From contig JBAXQC010000010.1 in NCBI GenBank assembly GCA_037131955.1, positions 1 through 57,903 on the forward strand: a DNA stretch of 57,903 bases, read 5' to 3'. Origin of the DNA: CAIMMJ01 sp037131955 (GTDB taxonomy: Bacteria > Bacteroidota > Bacteroidia > UBA4408). The notes below the pieces were generated by a model, which saw nothing but the letters and a program-made list of their open reading frames with translations, had not been told where the DNA came from and searched no databases. The position numbers and the translations under genes were made by a program. Of the stretch, positions 1-8,621 are shown piece after piece. Every line of letters begins with the position of its first letter. Position 1 is the stretch's first letter.

Positions 1-770
1 TTTAAGTATTCATTTGTGTTAACTGCTTTTTTAAACTTCCTCATTCCTTTCACTAAGTTTATTTTTTGTTTCAAATTCCACTCCTTCGAATAATATGTTT
101 TGCCCTTAGTAATGCTGTCTTGTTTCACAGAATTTTTTCCACCCAAAGCAACATGATGTATTGCCCTTAAATAAAGTTCATGAGCATGCTCCATTACTTT
201 TATATGAATTTCAATTAAGGTTTCATTGCCTGATAATGGTGTAAACTCAGTGGTTAAAATGTTTCCGGTATCAATTCCTAAATCAATCCACATAATGGTA
301 TTTCCAATTAAATGAAATTGTTCTGTTGCAATACACCAATTGCTGCAGTTTGGACCTCCTTTTATGTAAGGAGATAATCCTGTATGCAAATTTAATATTC
401 CAATTTTTGGTTGAATATTCAACATTTTTTCTTTCACTAATCTTGTTCCAGAAACTATAATTAAATCTGGCTTTAAATCGGTACTAAAATTAAATGCCTC
501 ATCAGAATTAATGTTTTCTACATCTTGTATTTTTGTGTTGGGATAGTCATTAAAAAGCTTATCATACCTGTTTTTCATTCCAAACCATGATTTTCCAATG
601 GAGGGAAGAAACAGTTTTTCAAATGTTTTCTCGAAAAGAATTTTTAAAGTGATTTTGGAAGTGGTCTTTCTTGTTTCTCTAACAATACCAACCACATTAA
701 AATCTTTTGCAATTTTATTGGCTAGCGCTTTTTGATTTGCTTCGTTTCCTATCCACAATACTACTTTCAT
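1..770 (-). CDS. Formyltransferase family protein (3' end beyond window)
   Basis: I translated this by eye: an open frame runs from an ATG at 768-770 to the window edge, about 256 residues without a stop, so the C-terminus is missing. It matches the formyltransferase fold of Fmt and ArnA-N. The Asn-His pair is at residues 127 and 129 (motif GILNLHTGLSPY) and the catalytic Asp is D167 (motif GIDTGN). These residues transfer a formyl group from N10-formyl-tetrahydrofolate. The N-terminal part differs from Met-tRNA formyltransferase. The gene sits just downstream of a polysaccharide deacetylase with an ATGA stop/start overlap. I therefore infer a sugar N-formyltransferase acting on a surface-glycan amino sugar rather than the initiator-tRNA enzyme. 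The substrate is unknown. Confidence 0.8.
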   Translation of the reverse strand, partial: MKVVLWIGNEANQKALANKIAKDFNVVGIVRETRKTTSKITLKILFEKTFEKLFLPSIGKSWFGMKNRYDKLFNDYPNTKIQDVENINSDEAFNFSTDLKPDLIIVSGTRLVKEKMLNIQPKIGILNLHTGLSPYIKGGPNCSNWCIATEQFHLIGNTIMWIDLGIDTGNILTTEFTPLSGNETLIEIHIKVMEHAHELYLRAIHHVALGGKNSVKQDSITKGKTYYSKEWNLKQKINLVKGMRKFKKAVNTNEYL

Positions 771-1687
771 CAATAACCTATTGCTTTTTTTATTTGTTCT
801 AATTTGTGTGAAATCCTTAGTCTAGTTTTTAGCCAATTTTCATTGTAAAGTTCTATTCTTGGAATTTCAAATAAACTATCCCTGGTTGGATTATATACAT
901 CTTGTTTTACCGCCAATCCATAATAGTAACCAGCTTTTTTACTCTGCTCAATTGTTTGTTGGTTATAACTTCCAACGGGATACGAAATTGTTTTAGGAAA
1001 ATAACCTAAGTTTTTTTCAATTGCTTTTCCTGAGTTCAGTAGTTCTTCGTAAATGTTATACTCGTTACTAATTGTTCCCAACATACAATGGGTAACAGTA
1101 TGAGAGCCAATATAATGTCCTGCTTGTTTTAGTTCTCTAACTTGGTCCCAATTCATCATTACCTTTGGCAAATCTACATCAGCACAATCTAAATTTACTT
1201 GAGCTAAAACTTGTTCTCTGTTTTCGTGACTCAGTTTTTTTAGAACTGGTTTTAATTTTTTTACAAAAGAGATTCTTTTTTCTGCAGTTTCAAGTTGTTC
1301 AATTTTAAATTCCGCTGGCAAAAAATCAAAATTTAATTTAAAGTTGGTTTGCCGGGTGTACAAAAAGTTATGCTCAAGAATATGTGTCCAAGTAGGAATG
1401 TTTTTTTCTATACAATCTGTAACCACATAAAAAGAGGCTTTACAGTTGTGTTTTTTTAGAATGGGAGCTGCATATTCTAAATTATCCAAATATCCGTCAT
1501 CAAATAAAATTGTTGCTATATTTTTTTGCAAGGATAGATTTTTGTCTTCTAGTAATTCTTCCAATAAAACTACCCTGTACTTTTTTGAAATATATTTTAT
1601 ACATTTTTCAAATAGCACAGGGTCCATTGGATCCCATAACAACTCTCTTTTTGGATTTACTCTATGAAATAAAAAGTTTCTAATCAT
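770..1687 (-). CDS. Polysaccharide deacetylase (NodB-like)
   Basis: About 305 residues. The NodB motifs are present: FDDG with D63/D64 (catalytic base and metal ligand), the metal-binding SHTVTH with H196 and H200, and SYPVGSY further on. This family removes N- or O-acetyl groups from polysaccharides. No signal peptide is evident. I chose the ATG at 1687 (MIRNFLF). An upstream in-frame TTG at 1711 would add eight residues but has no better support. The stop codon overlaps the start of the downstream formyltransferase (ATGA), so the two are translationally coupled; a deacetylase/N-formyltransferase pair fits swapping an acetyl for a formyl group on an amino sugar. Confidence 0.85.
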   Translation of the reverse strand: MIRNFLFHRVNPKRELLWDPMDPVLFEKCIKYISKKYRVVLLEELLEDKNLSLQKNIATILFDDGYLDNLEYAAPILKKHNCKASFYVVTDCIEKNIPTWTHILEHNFLYTRQTNFKLNFDFLPAEFKIEQLETAEKRISFVKKLKPVLKKLSHENREQVLAQVNLDCADVDLPKVMMNWDQVRELKQAGHYIGSHTVTHCMLGTISNEYNIYEELLNSGKAIEKNLGYFPKTISYPVGSYNQQTIEQSKKAGYYYGLAVKQDVYNPTRDSLFEIPRIELYNENWLKTRLRISHKLEQIKKAIGY

Positions 1688-1734
1688 TAAAAAAATGCTT
1701 ACTAAACGCAATATTAACTAAAATGAACATCAAA

Positions 1735-2172
1735 TTACTCAAACTTATTTTTTATGTAATCTACTAGATTGTTATTTTCTATATCTTCCATGTCACTCAA
1801 TTCAATTTCAAGAGCCTTGGTGCTTTGCGTTATTTCAACCAATGAAAAGATTAAACTTATAGAAAAACTAATTAATGAAACTCCAAAAACTAAGCTAGCT
1901 GCATAAAGTTCATTTTTAAATATTAGGAACATACAAACTATTGCAGATAAAAAACTAAGCACGCCAAACAATTGCATTCTTCTAACCTGTTTTATTCTAT
2001 ACCTCAAACTTTTTATTTGTTGGTGTAAGTTGTTGTTTTCTTTATTAGTTAGATACTTTTCATGCAAAGTTCTTACTAAACTAGAAAGCCCTAAAAAACG
2101 ATTGGTATAGGCAAGCAAAACCAAGCTTATTGCAGGAAAAAGCAAAGCTGGTGTGTTTAACGTTATTTCCAT
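1735..2172 (-). CDS. DUF2721 family membrane protein
   Basis: 145 residues with the DUF2721 signature near the N-terminus (PAISLVLLAYTNRFL). There are three hydrophobic segments at about residues 9-25, 68-87 and 91-112, with a basic, predicted coiled stretch (about 40-65) between the first two and an acidic C-terminal tail. This is a widespread family of small inner-membrane proteins without an established function. It is separated by 47 bases from the deacetylase downstream on the same strand and is divergent from the TonB-dependent receptor, so it could be the first gene of a transcript with the deacetylase and formyltransferase. Confidence 0.8.
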   Translation of the reverse strand: MEITLNTPALLFPAISLVLLAYTNRFLGLSSLVRTLHEKYLTNKENNNLHQQIKSLRYRIKQVRRMQLFGVLSFLSAIVCMFLIFKNELYAASLVFGVSLISFSISLIFSLVEITQSTKALEIELSDMEDIENNNLVDYIKNKFE

Positions 2173-2337
2173 AGTAAATGTAAAAATACTTCAGATTTTT
2201 TAATTTCAACATCAAAAGACTTAAATTACAACTCAAGTTATAAATTCTACAATTCATCTAACTAATACCTCAATACAAATAAAGATACTTTCTTTGTTTT
2301 TAATTGTACTTTACTATTGTACCATAAATCTAAAACT
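2173..2337. other. Divergent intergenic region, no clear promoter
   Basis: About 165 AT-rich bases between the DUF2721 gene (-) and the TonB-dependent receptor (+). Both must be transcribed from here. I found only weak matches to the Bacteroidota -7 box, and no convincing operator or hairpin. Confidence 0.5.
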
Positions 2338-4749
2338 ATGAAAACAAACCGTACAAAAAATTTATTTAAAAGTGTAAAAATTGTATTTTACTTATTAGCA
2401 GTAACTGCACTATTTTCCACAACAATTTTCGCTCAAAGCACTCAAACTATAAGAGGGCAAATTGTGGACGAAGTTTCAAAAAGCCCACTCCCGGGGGTAA
2501 GTATTTCTATCCTCGAAAGCAATCCAATTATGGCAACAGCAACAGATATAAATGGCGATTTTAAGCTATCCGGAATTGCTGTGGGGAGGTATACTCTTAA
2601 AGTTTCATACATTGGATATGAACAACAAACTATCCCAAATGTAATTGTTACCGCAGGCAAAGAAGTAATATTAAATGTAACTTTAACAGAAGGAATTAAT
2701 AAACTGAATGAGGTTAGTATAGTTTACGAACGCTCAAAAGACAAAACTGTTACCAACAATGAAATGACAACTGTTAGCTCTCGTTCATTTAATATTGAAG
2801 ACACAAAAAAATATGCTGGTTCACTGGGTGACCCCTCTCGTATGGCAGCAAATTTTGCTGGTGTAATTGCCGGAAACGATTCAAGAAATGATGTGGTGGT
2901 TAGAGGGAATTCTCCTAATGGCATGCTTTGGCAGCTAGAAGGAATGAACATTCCAAATCCTAATCACTTTGGCGCTTTTAATGGTACAGGTGGCCCTGTA
3001 AGTATGCTAAACAATAACAATTTAGATAAATCAGATTTTATGACCAGTGCGTTTCCTGCTCAATACGGAAATGCCACTGCCGGAGTATTTGATTTAAGAT
3101 TGAGAGACGGAAACAATGAAAAAAGTGAGTTGATGACACAAATGGGTTTTAACGGTGTTGAGGTTGGCGCAGAAGGTCCATTTTCTAAAAATAGTAAAGC
3201 ATCCTATGTTTTTAATTACAGATATTCTACACTGGGTATATTTAAAACTTTGGGCTTAAATGTTGGAACAGGAAACGCCGTTCCCGAATACCAAGATTTG
3301 AATTTTAAAGTAGTAGTACCAGGAAAAAAGAACAATTCAAAATTTACATTCTTCGGATTGGGTGGATTAAGCTCAGCCGATTTACTAGGCAATGATGTAG
3401 ATACAACCAAAACAGATTTTTATGGAAGAGTAGATTTAAACCAATATGCAAAATACAAAACAGCTATTAGCGGTATTAGCTACCAGCAAAATTTTGGTGC
3501 AAAAACGTTTGCTAAATTCACCTTAGGTGCAAGTATTTCTGACCAAGCATTTAATTCTGATTCTATTGCAATATTTACTTCTGATAAAAAAACTTTTCAA
3601 AGACAAGAAGCAAGTTTTTTAAACGAAAAATATTCTGCAATTTTAAATGCTACACACAAAATAAATGCAAAAAACTCCTTAGCGTTTGGAGTTAATACTG
3701 ATTTAATCAGATTCAACTTTTTTAACGAGGAAATTGTTGGTGGAAAAGCAATTAGATTTGCCGATAGCAAAGGAGAAGTTTTTCTTTCGCAAGCATACAC
3801 CCAATGGAAACACCGTTTCTCTAATAAGCTAAGTTTAAACACAGGAGTACATTTACAACATTTTAGTTTCACAAACGATTTGGCAATAGAACCAAGAATG
3901 GGATTAAAATATAACCTTGATGGAAGGTCGTCTGTAAATTTAGGATACGGAATTCACAATCAAATCCAAACTGTATACAATTATTTTCTTCAAACTCCAA
4001 CTGCAACAGGAACAGAATTTACCAATAAAAACATGGGATTTACGCAGAGTCAACACTTTGTATTAGGCTACGATAATAACTTAAGTGAGTTTGTTAGAAT
4101 AAAAGTGGAAGCATATTATCAATTGCTTGATAAGGTTCCGGTAAATAATTATCCATCTTCGTACTCTGCACTTAATGATGGTACAAGCTTTGCCCCTTCG
4201 GATGCAACTAATTTAGTAAACAATGGTACAGGAACAAATTATGGACTAGAATTAACTCTTGAACGTTACTTTAATAAAGGTTTTTACTACTTAATTACAG
4301 GTTCCTTGTTCGATAGTAAATACAAAGGAAGCGATGGAATTGAAAGGAATACTGCATTTAATACAAATTACGCCTCCAATATTTTAGCAGGTAAAGAGTT
4401 TAAGTTGGGCAACAACGGTAGCACCTTGACGTTTAATATAAAGAGTACATTAATTGGTGGAAAGTATTTGACTCCGTTGGATCTAGAAAAATCTAAGTTG
4501 TATGGTAGAGCCATATTTGAAAACTCAAATGCATTCAGTCAAAAACAAATAGACTATTTTAGAACTGATTTTAAAATCACCTACAAAAAAGAATTTAAAA
4601 GAAGTACTTTAGAAACTGGAATAGATATACAAAACATTACCAATAGACAAAATATTTTCCAACAAGGATACAATCAAATTACAAATTCTATTGCAACACA
4701 ATATCAAACAGGTTTGTTGCCAATTCCATTTGTTAAATTTACTTTCTAA
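2338..4749 (+). CDS. TonB-dependent receptor with CarboxypepD_reg-like domain
   Basis: 803 residues from the ATG at 2338; a TTG seven codons upstream is in frame but lies before the basic start of the signal peptide (MKTNRTKN). Order of parts: signal peptide (about 1-32, ending in FAQ), a carboxypeptidase-regulatory-like beta-sandwich (about 36-120, with RGQIVDE at its start), a plug domain (about 140-260, including VVVRGNSP), then a 22-strand-type barrel ending in the aromatic FVKFTF expected for BAM-dependent insertion. It is an outer-membrane TonB-driven importer of unknown ligand. No SusD partner follows, so a SusCD glycan system is unlikely; instead a LytS/LytTR pair lies immediately downstream, probably co-transcribed. 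Confidence 0.9.
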   Translation: MKTNRTKNLFKSVKIVFYLLAVTALFSTTIFAQSTQTIRGQIVDEVSKSPLPGVSISILESNPIMATATDINGDFKLSGIAVGRYTLKVSYIGYEQQTIPNVIVTAGKEVILNVTLTEGINKLNEVSIVYERSKDKTVTNNEMTTVSSRSFNIEDTKKYAGSLGDPSRMAANFAGVIAGNDSRNDVVVRGNSPNGMLWQLEGMNIPNPNHFGAFNGTGGPVSMLNNNNLDKSDFMTSAFPAQYGNATAGVFDLRLRDGNNEKSELMTQMGFNGVEVGAEGPFSKNSKASYVFNYRYSTLGIFKTLGLNVGTGNAVPEYQDLNFKVVVPGKKNNSKFTFFGLGGLSSADLLGNDVDTTKTDFYGRVDLNQYAKYKTAISGISYQQNFGAKTFAKFTLGASISDQAFNSDSIAIFTSDKKTFQRQEASFLNEKYSAILNATHKINAKNSLAFGVNTDLIRFNFFNEEIVGGKAIRFADSKGEVFLSQAYTQWKHRFSNKLSLNTGVHLQHFSFTNDLAIEPRMGLKYNLDGRSSVNLGYGIHNQIQTVYNYFLQTPTATGTEFTNKNMGFTQSQHFVLGYDNNLSEFVRIKVEAYYQLLDKVPVNNYPSSYSALNDGTSFAPSDATNLVNNGTGTNYGLELTLERYFNKGFYYLITGSLFDSKYKGSDGIERNTAFNTNYASNILAGKEFKLGNNGSTLTFNIKSTLIGGKYLTPLDLEKSKLYGRAIFENSNAFSQKQIDYFRTDFKITYKKEFKRSTLETGIDIQNITNRQNIFQQGYNQITNSIATQYQTGLLPIPFVKFTF

Positions 4750-4767
4750 TTTTGAGAACTGATTCTA

Positions 4768-5802
4768 ATGAAAATGTATATAAGTAAAATATTAAAATCT
4801 CGTTATACTTACATGTTTATTGTAGGTACGATTATATGGTATTTGCTTAAAACTCTTCAACCAAATCTTTCTGCAGTAAATCAAAAGGGAAATGATTTTT
4901 TTACCTCCGTACTTCTTACTTTTTTGATTTGGGAAGGAAACCTATTTTTAGATAGAAAAATTTCAAAGTATTTTTTATGGACAGAAAAGCCTTTACGTAG
5001 AGTAGTTGTTCAGGCTACAATAAACATTATATATACAGGCGGATTAATATATTTTGCTCTAAAAATGTACGATAAATTTGTTTGTACTTTGCCAATTGAA
5101 ACTAGTAGACAAATGTTAAGTTATTCAATTGTAATAGGAGGCTTGGTTTCTCTTCTATTGTTAGCTACAGAAATAAGTTCACAGTTTTTTAAGCAATGGA
5201 AACTTTCATTAATTGAAGTAGAAAAGTATAAAAAAGAAAGTGTAGAGGCAAAATTCCAAGTATTAAAAAGTCAAATAAATCCTCACTTTTTATTTAATAA
5301 CCTAAGCGTTCTTTCTTCATTGGTTTATAGTGATGCAGACAAAGCTGTTGAGTTTATTAATCAGTTTTCAAAAGTATACAGATACGTTATGGAATCTAAT
5401 GATAAAGAATTGGTAGAATTGGAGACTGAAATTAGTTTTATAAAATCTTATTGTTTTTTATTGGAAATAAGATTTGGCCAAGGCTTTAGGTGTAATTTAA
5501 AAATAGATGAAACAGACAATTTAAAACTTATTCCTCCTATGGCTCTGCAAATTCTTGTTGAAAATACCATAAAGCATAATTTATGTTCAACAGAAAGTCC
5601 TTTGATGGTAATATTAAAAACAGAGCAGGACTATTTATCTATCAGCAATAACGTTCAACTAAAAAATAGAAATGAATCAAGCTCAGGAATTGGACTAGAA
5701 AACATTAAAAAAAGATATCACCATTTTACGGATAAAAAAGTAATGATTGAAAGCAACAATTCTTTTTTTACTGTTAGAATACCTTTAATAACTCCACCAT
5801 GA
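4768..5802 (+). CDS. LytS/YehU-type sensor histidine kinase
   Basis: 344 residues. Four predicted membrane segments (about 14-30, 44-60, 80-100 and 118-140) lead into a His_kinase domain (PF06580 type) with the phospho-acceptor H173 in QINPHFLFNN. An N-box (VENTIKHN) and a G-box (SGIGLENIKKRY) complete an HATPase_c domain. There is no separate periplasmic sensor domain, so the signal is probably sensed within or near the membrane. The stop overlaps the start of the response regulator by four bases, and the gene begins 18 bases after the TonB-dependent receptor. I infer that this pair regulates envelope or transport genes, possibly the receptor itself. Confidence 0.92.
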   Translation: MKMYISKILKSRYTYMFIVGTIIWYLLKTLQPNLSAVNQKGNDFFTSVLLTFLIWEGNLFLDRKISKYFLWTEKPLRRVVVQATINIIYTGGLIYFALKMYDKFVCTLPIETSRQMLSYSIVIGGLVSLLLLATEISSQFFKQWKLSLIEVEKYKKESVEAKFQVLKSQINPHFLFNNLSVLSSLVYSDADKAVEFINQFSKVYRYVMESNDKELVELETEISFIKSYCFLLEIRFGQGFRCNLKIDETDNLKLIPPMALQILVENTIKHNLCSTESPLMVILKTEQDYLSISNNVQLKNRNESSSGIGLENIKKRYHHFTDKKVMIESNNSFFTVRIPLITPP

Positions 5803-6557
5803 AAGTACTAATTGTAGAAGACGAGCCTCTTTCGGCAGAGCATTTAATTAGAACATTAAATAAAGTTGATAAAAATATTCAAGTTATAAAAACTTTAGAT
5901 TCGATAAGCAATACGGTAAAGTTTTTATCGCAAGAATTTGAACTAGATTTAATTTTTTTAGACATACACATTGCAGATGGAAATAGTTTTGAAATTTTCT
6001 CAAAAATAAATATTGATGTTCCTATAATTTTTACAACTGCGTTCAACGAATATGCCATAAAAGCCTTTAAGTTAAATAGCATAGATTACCTTTTAAAGCC
6101 AATTGGGTTTGATGATTTAAATAATGCAATTGCCAAGTACTATAAACTAAAAAGTTCTAATCAAAAAACTTTTCATACAGAAAAAATAGAAAATGCGATT
6201 TCTATACTAACAAAAAACTATAAATCCAGATTTTTAGTAAAACTTGGAGAAACAATATCGTCAATAAAAATAGAAGATATTTCTTTTTTTATTGCCGAAG
6301 ATGGCATCACTTTATTGGTAAACAACGACGGGAAAAGATATCCTGTAGATTATTCTATGGATGCTTTGGAAGCACTAATCTCACCCGACAGTTTTTTTAG
6401 AATAAATAGGAAAGTCCTAGTAAATATCAATAAAATACAACAAGTTCATACTTATTTTAATAGCAGATTAAAACTTGCTATAAAAAACTTGCACGAGGAA
6501 GAGTCGATTGTTAGTCGGGAAAGAGTAAATGATTTTAAGTTGTGGTTGGATAGATAG
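5799..6557 (+). CDS. LytTR-family response regulator
   Basis: 252 residues. The receiver domain (1-120) has the acidic pocket (VEDEP), the phospho-acceptor D55 in LIFLDIH, the switch Thr in FTTAF and the conserved Lys in LLKP. A LytTR DNA-binding domain follows (about 145-250) with the typical FFRINRKVLVNI core. LytTR proteins bind short direct repeats upstream of their targets. I could not pick out such repeats confidently in the receptor's upstream region. The ATGA overlap with the kinase gene makes the pairing certain. Confidence 0.93.
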   Translation: MKVLIVEDEPLSAEHLIRTLNKVDKNIQVIKTLDSISNTVKFLSQEFELDLIFLDIHIADGNSFEIFSKINIDVPIIFTTAFNEYAIKAFKLNSIDYLLKPIGFDDLNNAIAKYYKLKSSNQKTFHTEKIENAISILTKNYKSRFLVKLGETISSIKIEDISFFIAEDGITLLVNNDGKRYPVDYSMDALEALISPDSFFRINRKVLVNINKIQQVHTYFNSRLKLAIKNLHEEESIVSRERVNDFKLWLDR

Positions 6558-6597
6558 AAAAATTAAACATTATCACAATTTATTTTATTTCAATCAT

Positions 6598-6605
6598 TAT
6601 ATTTG
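6598..6605 (+). promoter_or_regulatory. Candidate -7 box before purE (TATATTTG)
   Basis: An exact match to the Bacteroidota -7 consensus TAnnTTTG, 17 bases before the purE start. I saw no TTTG at the expected -33 position. Transcription would start near 6612, giving a leader of about 11 bases. Confidence 0.4.
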
Positions 6606-6622
6606 GTGATTAAAAAATAAAA

Positions 6623-7108
6623 ATGGTAGCAATTGTGATGGGCAGTATTTCTGATTGGGAGATAATGCAACAGGCCGAAAAAATTTTAGTTGAGCTTAAC
6701 ATTCCATATTTAAAAGATGTGGTTTCTGCCCACCGTACGCCCCAAAAAATGTTCGATTTTGCACAGAATGCACAAAGCAATGGAATAAAAGTAATTATTG
6801 CTGGGGCTGGCGGTGCAGCACATTTACCGGGTATGATTGCCTCAATTACCCCTCTCCCTGTTATAGGTGTTCCAGTAAAATCTTCGAATTCACTCGACGG
6901 GTGGGACAGCTTATTAAGCATTGTTCAAATGCCAAACGGAGTTCCTGTGGCTACAGTTGGAGTTAATGCCGCACAAAATGCAGGGATAATTGCTGCACAA
7001 ATTCTTGCACTGTTTGATGACGTGCTTATGGAAAGATTAATTGCGTTTAAATCTGAATTAAAAGATAAAGTAAATCAGGCTTCTGAAAAATTAAAAAGCA
7101 GCAACTAA
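6623..7108 (+). CDS. purE: N5-carboxyaminoimidazole ribonucleotide mutase
   Basis: 161 residues, the usual length for PurE class I. It converts N5-CAIR to CAIR in purine synthesis in the cytoplasm. The nucleotide-binding start VAIVMGSISDW, the SAHRTP loop (residues 35-40, with H37) and GAGGAAHLPGM (61-71) are all intact. It is the single-domain enzyme, so a separate PurK is expected elsewhere; none is in this window. The next gene starts four bases after the stop, so the outer-membrane barrel is probably co-transcribed. Confidence 0.96.
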   Translation: MVAIVMGSISDWEIMQQAEKILVELNIPYLKDVVSAHRTPQKMFDFAQNAQSNGIKVIIAGAGGAAHLPGMIASITPLPVIGVPVKSSNSLDGWDSLLSIVQMPNGVPVATVGVNAAQNAGIIAAQILALFDDVLMERLIAFKSELKDKVNQASEKLKSSN

Positions 7109-7112
7109 AAAA

Positions 7113-7964
7113 ATGTACATTACAAGAGTATCACTACTATTTTTTCTTATCGTTTTAAGCGGTACTATCATTGCCCGAAATGACAACTTGCCTGTTGGAG
7201 CAAGAAGTGCAGGAATAGGAAACAGTAGCGTTGCACTAAGTGATGTGTGGAGCTTGCAACATAACCAGGCCGGATTGGCGAACCTTAAATATTTAGAAGT
7301 AGGAATTTATGCCAATAGAAATAATTTGTTAAACGAAGCATCACAAATTTCCTTTGCTGGAGCAATGCCTACAAAATATGGAGTTTTTGGATTAACCTTT
7401 CAACAATATGGATTTAAGTTATACAACGAATCGAAACTTGGGTTTGCTTATTCTAAAGCATTTGGCCCCAATTTTAGAGCAGGATTAATGGCTAATTATT
7501 TGCAAACATCAATAGGAGAAAATTATGGCAAAAGTGCTAATTTTTGTTTGGAAGGAGGAGTACAAGGACAGCTAGTAAAAAACCTTTGGATTGGTGTACA
7601 TGTCTATAATATTAATCGGACAAAGGCATCTAACTTTTATGGAGAAAAAATTCCTACTATCACAAGAATTGGATTATTGTATCAAGTTTCCGAAAAAGTT
7701 TTTGCCAGCGCAGAAGTAGAAAAAGACTTGGTAAATAATGCAATGTTTAAGGGGGGAGCTGAATATAGAGCCAACGAAAATTTTTACTTAAGAGGAGGAT
7801 TTTATTTTGTGCAGAATCCTGTGTATACTTTTGGCGTTGGATTTTATACAAAAAACATTCGAATAGATTTTGCAGGAAGTTTTCATCAAAGGCTTGGTTT
7901 TACCCCTCATCTTGGTTTGGGTTATTTAAATTATAAACCTCCTGTAACAAAGGAAAATCAGTAG
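7113..7964 (+). CDS. PorV/PorQ-like outer-membrane beta-barrel protein
   Basis: 283 residues with an N-terminal signal peptide (about 1-21). Immediately after it comes the family hallmark of PorV/PorQ/FadL-like barrels: GARSAGIGNSSVALSD followed by HNQAGLA. The rest is alternating amphipathic strands rich in Gly and aromatic residues. PorV and PorQ proper are shuttle components of the type IX secretion system; this protein is smaller than PorV and I cannot say whether it has a secretion role or is a generic paralogue. It follows purE by four bases. It converges with the pterin dehydratase gene, only nine bases apart, with no obvious terminator between them. Confidence 0.75.
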   Translation: MYITRVSLLFFLIVLSGTIIARNDNLPVGARSAGIGNSSVALSDVWSLQHNQAGLANLKYLEVGIYANRNNLLNEASQISFAGAMPTKYGVFGLTFQQYGFKLYNESKLGFAYSKAFGPNFRAGLMANYLQTSIGENYGKSANFCLEGGVQGQLVKNLWIGVHVYNINRTKASNFYGEKIPTITRIGLLYQVSEKVFASAEVEKDLVNNAMFKGGAEYRANENFYLRGGFYFVQNPVYTFGVGFYTKNIRIDFAGSFHQRLGFTPHLGLGYLNYKPPVTKENQ

Positions 7965-7973
7965 TTATAATTT

Positions 7974-8234
7974 CTACAACAGCTTATCAATTTCTTTACT
8001 TAAATTAATATCCAATTCTGTTATTGTATTTTTTGCGTCATGGGTATTTAGCTGCAATGAAACCTTGTTGTAAGTATTAAAAATACTTGGATGATGGTTT
8101 ATTTTTTCCGAAACCATTGCCACTTTAGTTAAAAATGCAAATGCTTCTATAAAGTTATTGAAAACAAAATCTCTCTTAAGACAACTCTGTTTGTTTTCCA
8201 ATTCAATTCTTTGCCAGTTTTCTGAATGTTTCAT
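7974..8234 (-). CDS. Pterin-4a-carbinolamine dehydratase
   Basis: 86 residues, slightly shorter than the usual 95-110. It recycles 4a-hydroxytetrahydropterin after aromatic amino-acid hydroxylation. The catalytic histidines are visible as H47-H48-P49 and H65 in NTHD, spaced as in the PhhB/DCoH family, with YNKVSLQL between them. The usual aromatic residue directly after HHP is replaced by Ser-Ile-Phe. No phenylalanine hydroxylase lies next to it, so the partner enzyme is not shown here. The gene is divergent from tRNA-Leu. Confidence 0.9.
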   Translation of the reverse strand: MKHSENWQRIELENKQSCLKRDFVFNNFIEAFAFLTKVAMVSEKINHHPSIFNTYNKVSLQLNTHDAKNTITELDINLSKEIDKLL

Positions 8235-8271
8235 AGTTGTGGGTTAATTTCCCTAAAATTATTAAAACATA

Positions 8272-8301
8272 TTGTAAATTAGTTACAATTGTTTACTTTC
8301 G
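8272..8301 (+). promoter_or_regulatory. Promoter for tRNA-Leu (TTG-N19-TACTTTCG)
   Basis: TTG at 8272-8274, a 19-base spacer, then TACTTTCG at 8294-8301, one mismatch from TAnnTTTG. Transcription would begin near 8308, about 77 bases before the mature tRNA 5' end. No other gene is visible between them. Confidence 0.6.
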
Positions 8302-8384
8302 CACTCTCAATAAAAAATACGTTTTATTGATGTTCTTACACAAAGCCGAACTTAAAGCTACTACAAAGTTTTAAGATACATTAT

Positions 8385-8468
8385 GCCCGGGTGGCGGAAT
8401 TGGTAGACGCGCTGGTCTCAAACACCTGTGAGTTCACTCTCATGCCGGTTCGATCCCGGCCCCGGGTA
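8385..8468 (+). tRNA. tRNA-Leu(CAA)
   Basis: An 84-base class II tRNA. The acceptor arms are 8385-8391 and 8461-8467 (first pair G-U, as in many tRNA-Leu), with discriminator A at 8468. The D-stem is GCG/CGC. The anticodon loop is 8417-8423 with anticodon CAA at 8419-8421. A long variable arm has a short TGAG/CTCA stem. The T-arm is GCCGG/CCGGC around TTCGATC. The 3' CCA is not encoded. The anticodon stem has one internal U-U mismatch (8413/8427). Confidence 0.95.
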
Positions 8469-8595
8469 CTAATTGCTTTACGACCTTTTTCCAGAATATA
8501 TTTTATCACTTTCCTATTTTAATTAATTTATTCTAAAAAATGGGCCAAGATTTCATTTTTCAATGATAGCATGAAAGTCATTAATTAATAAAATT

Positions 8596-8603
8596 TATCT
8601 TCG
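8596..8603 (+). promoter_or_regulatory. Candidate -7 box before maeB (TATCTTCG)
   Basis: TATCTTCG is one mismatch from TAnnTTTG and lies 18 bases before the maeB ATG, implying a leader of about 12 bases. The -33 element is not recognisable. Confidence 0.4.
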
Positions 8604-8621
8604 CATATAAATAAAAATTAG

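Noticed and set aside
7974..8234. Reading the pterin dehydratase as inactive because it lacks the aromatic residue after HHP
   Set aside because: All three catalytic histidines and the surrounding pattern are intact; the substitution is outside the known catalytic set.
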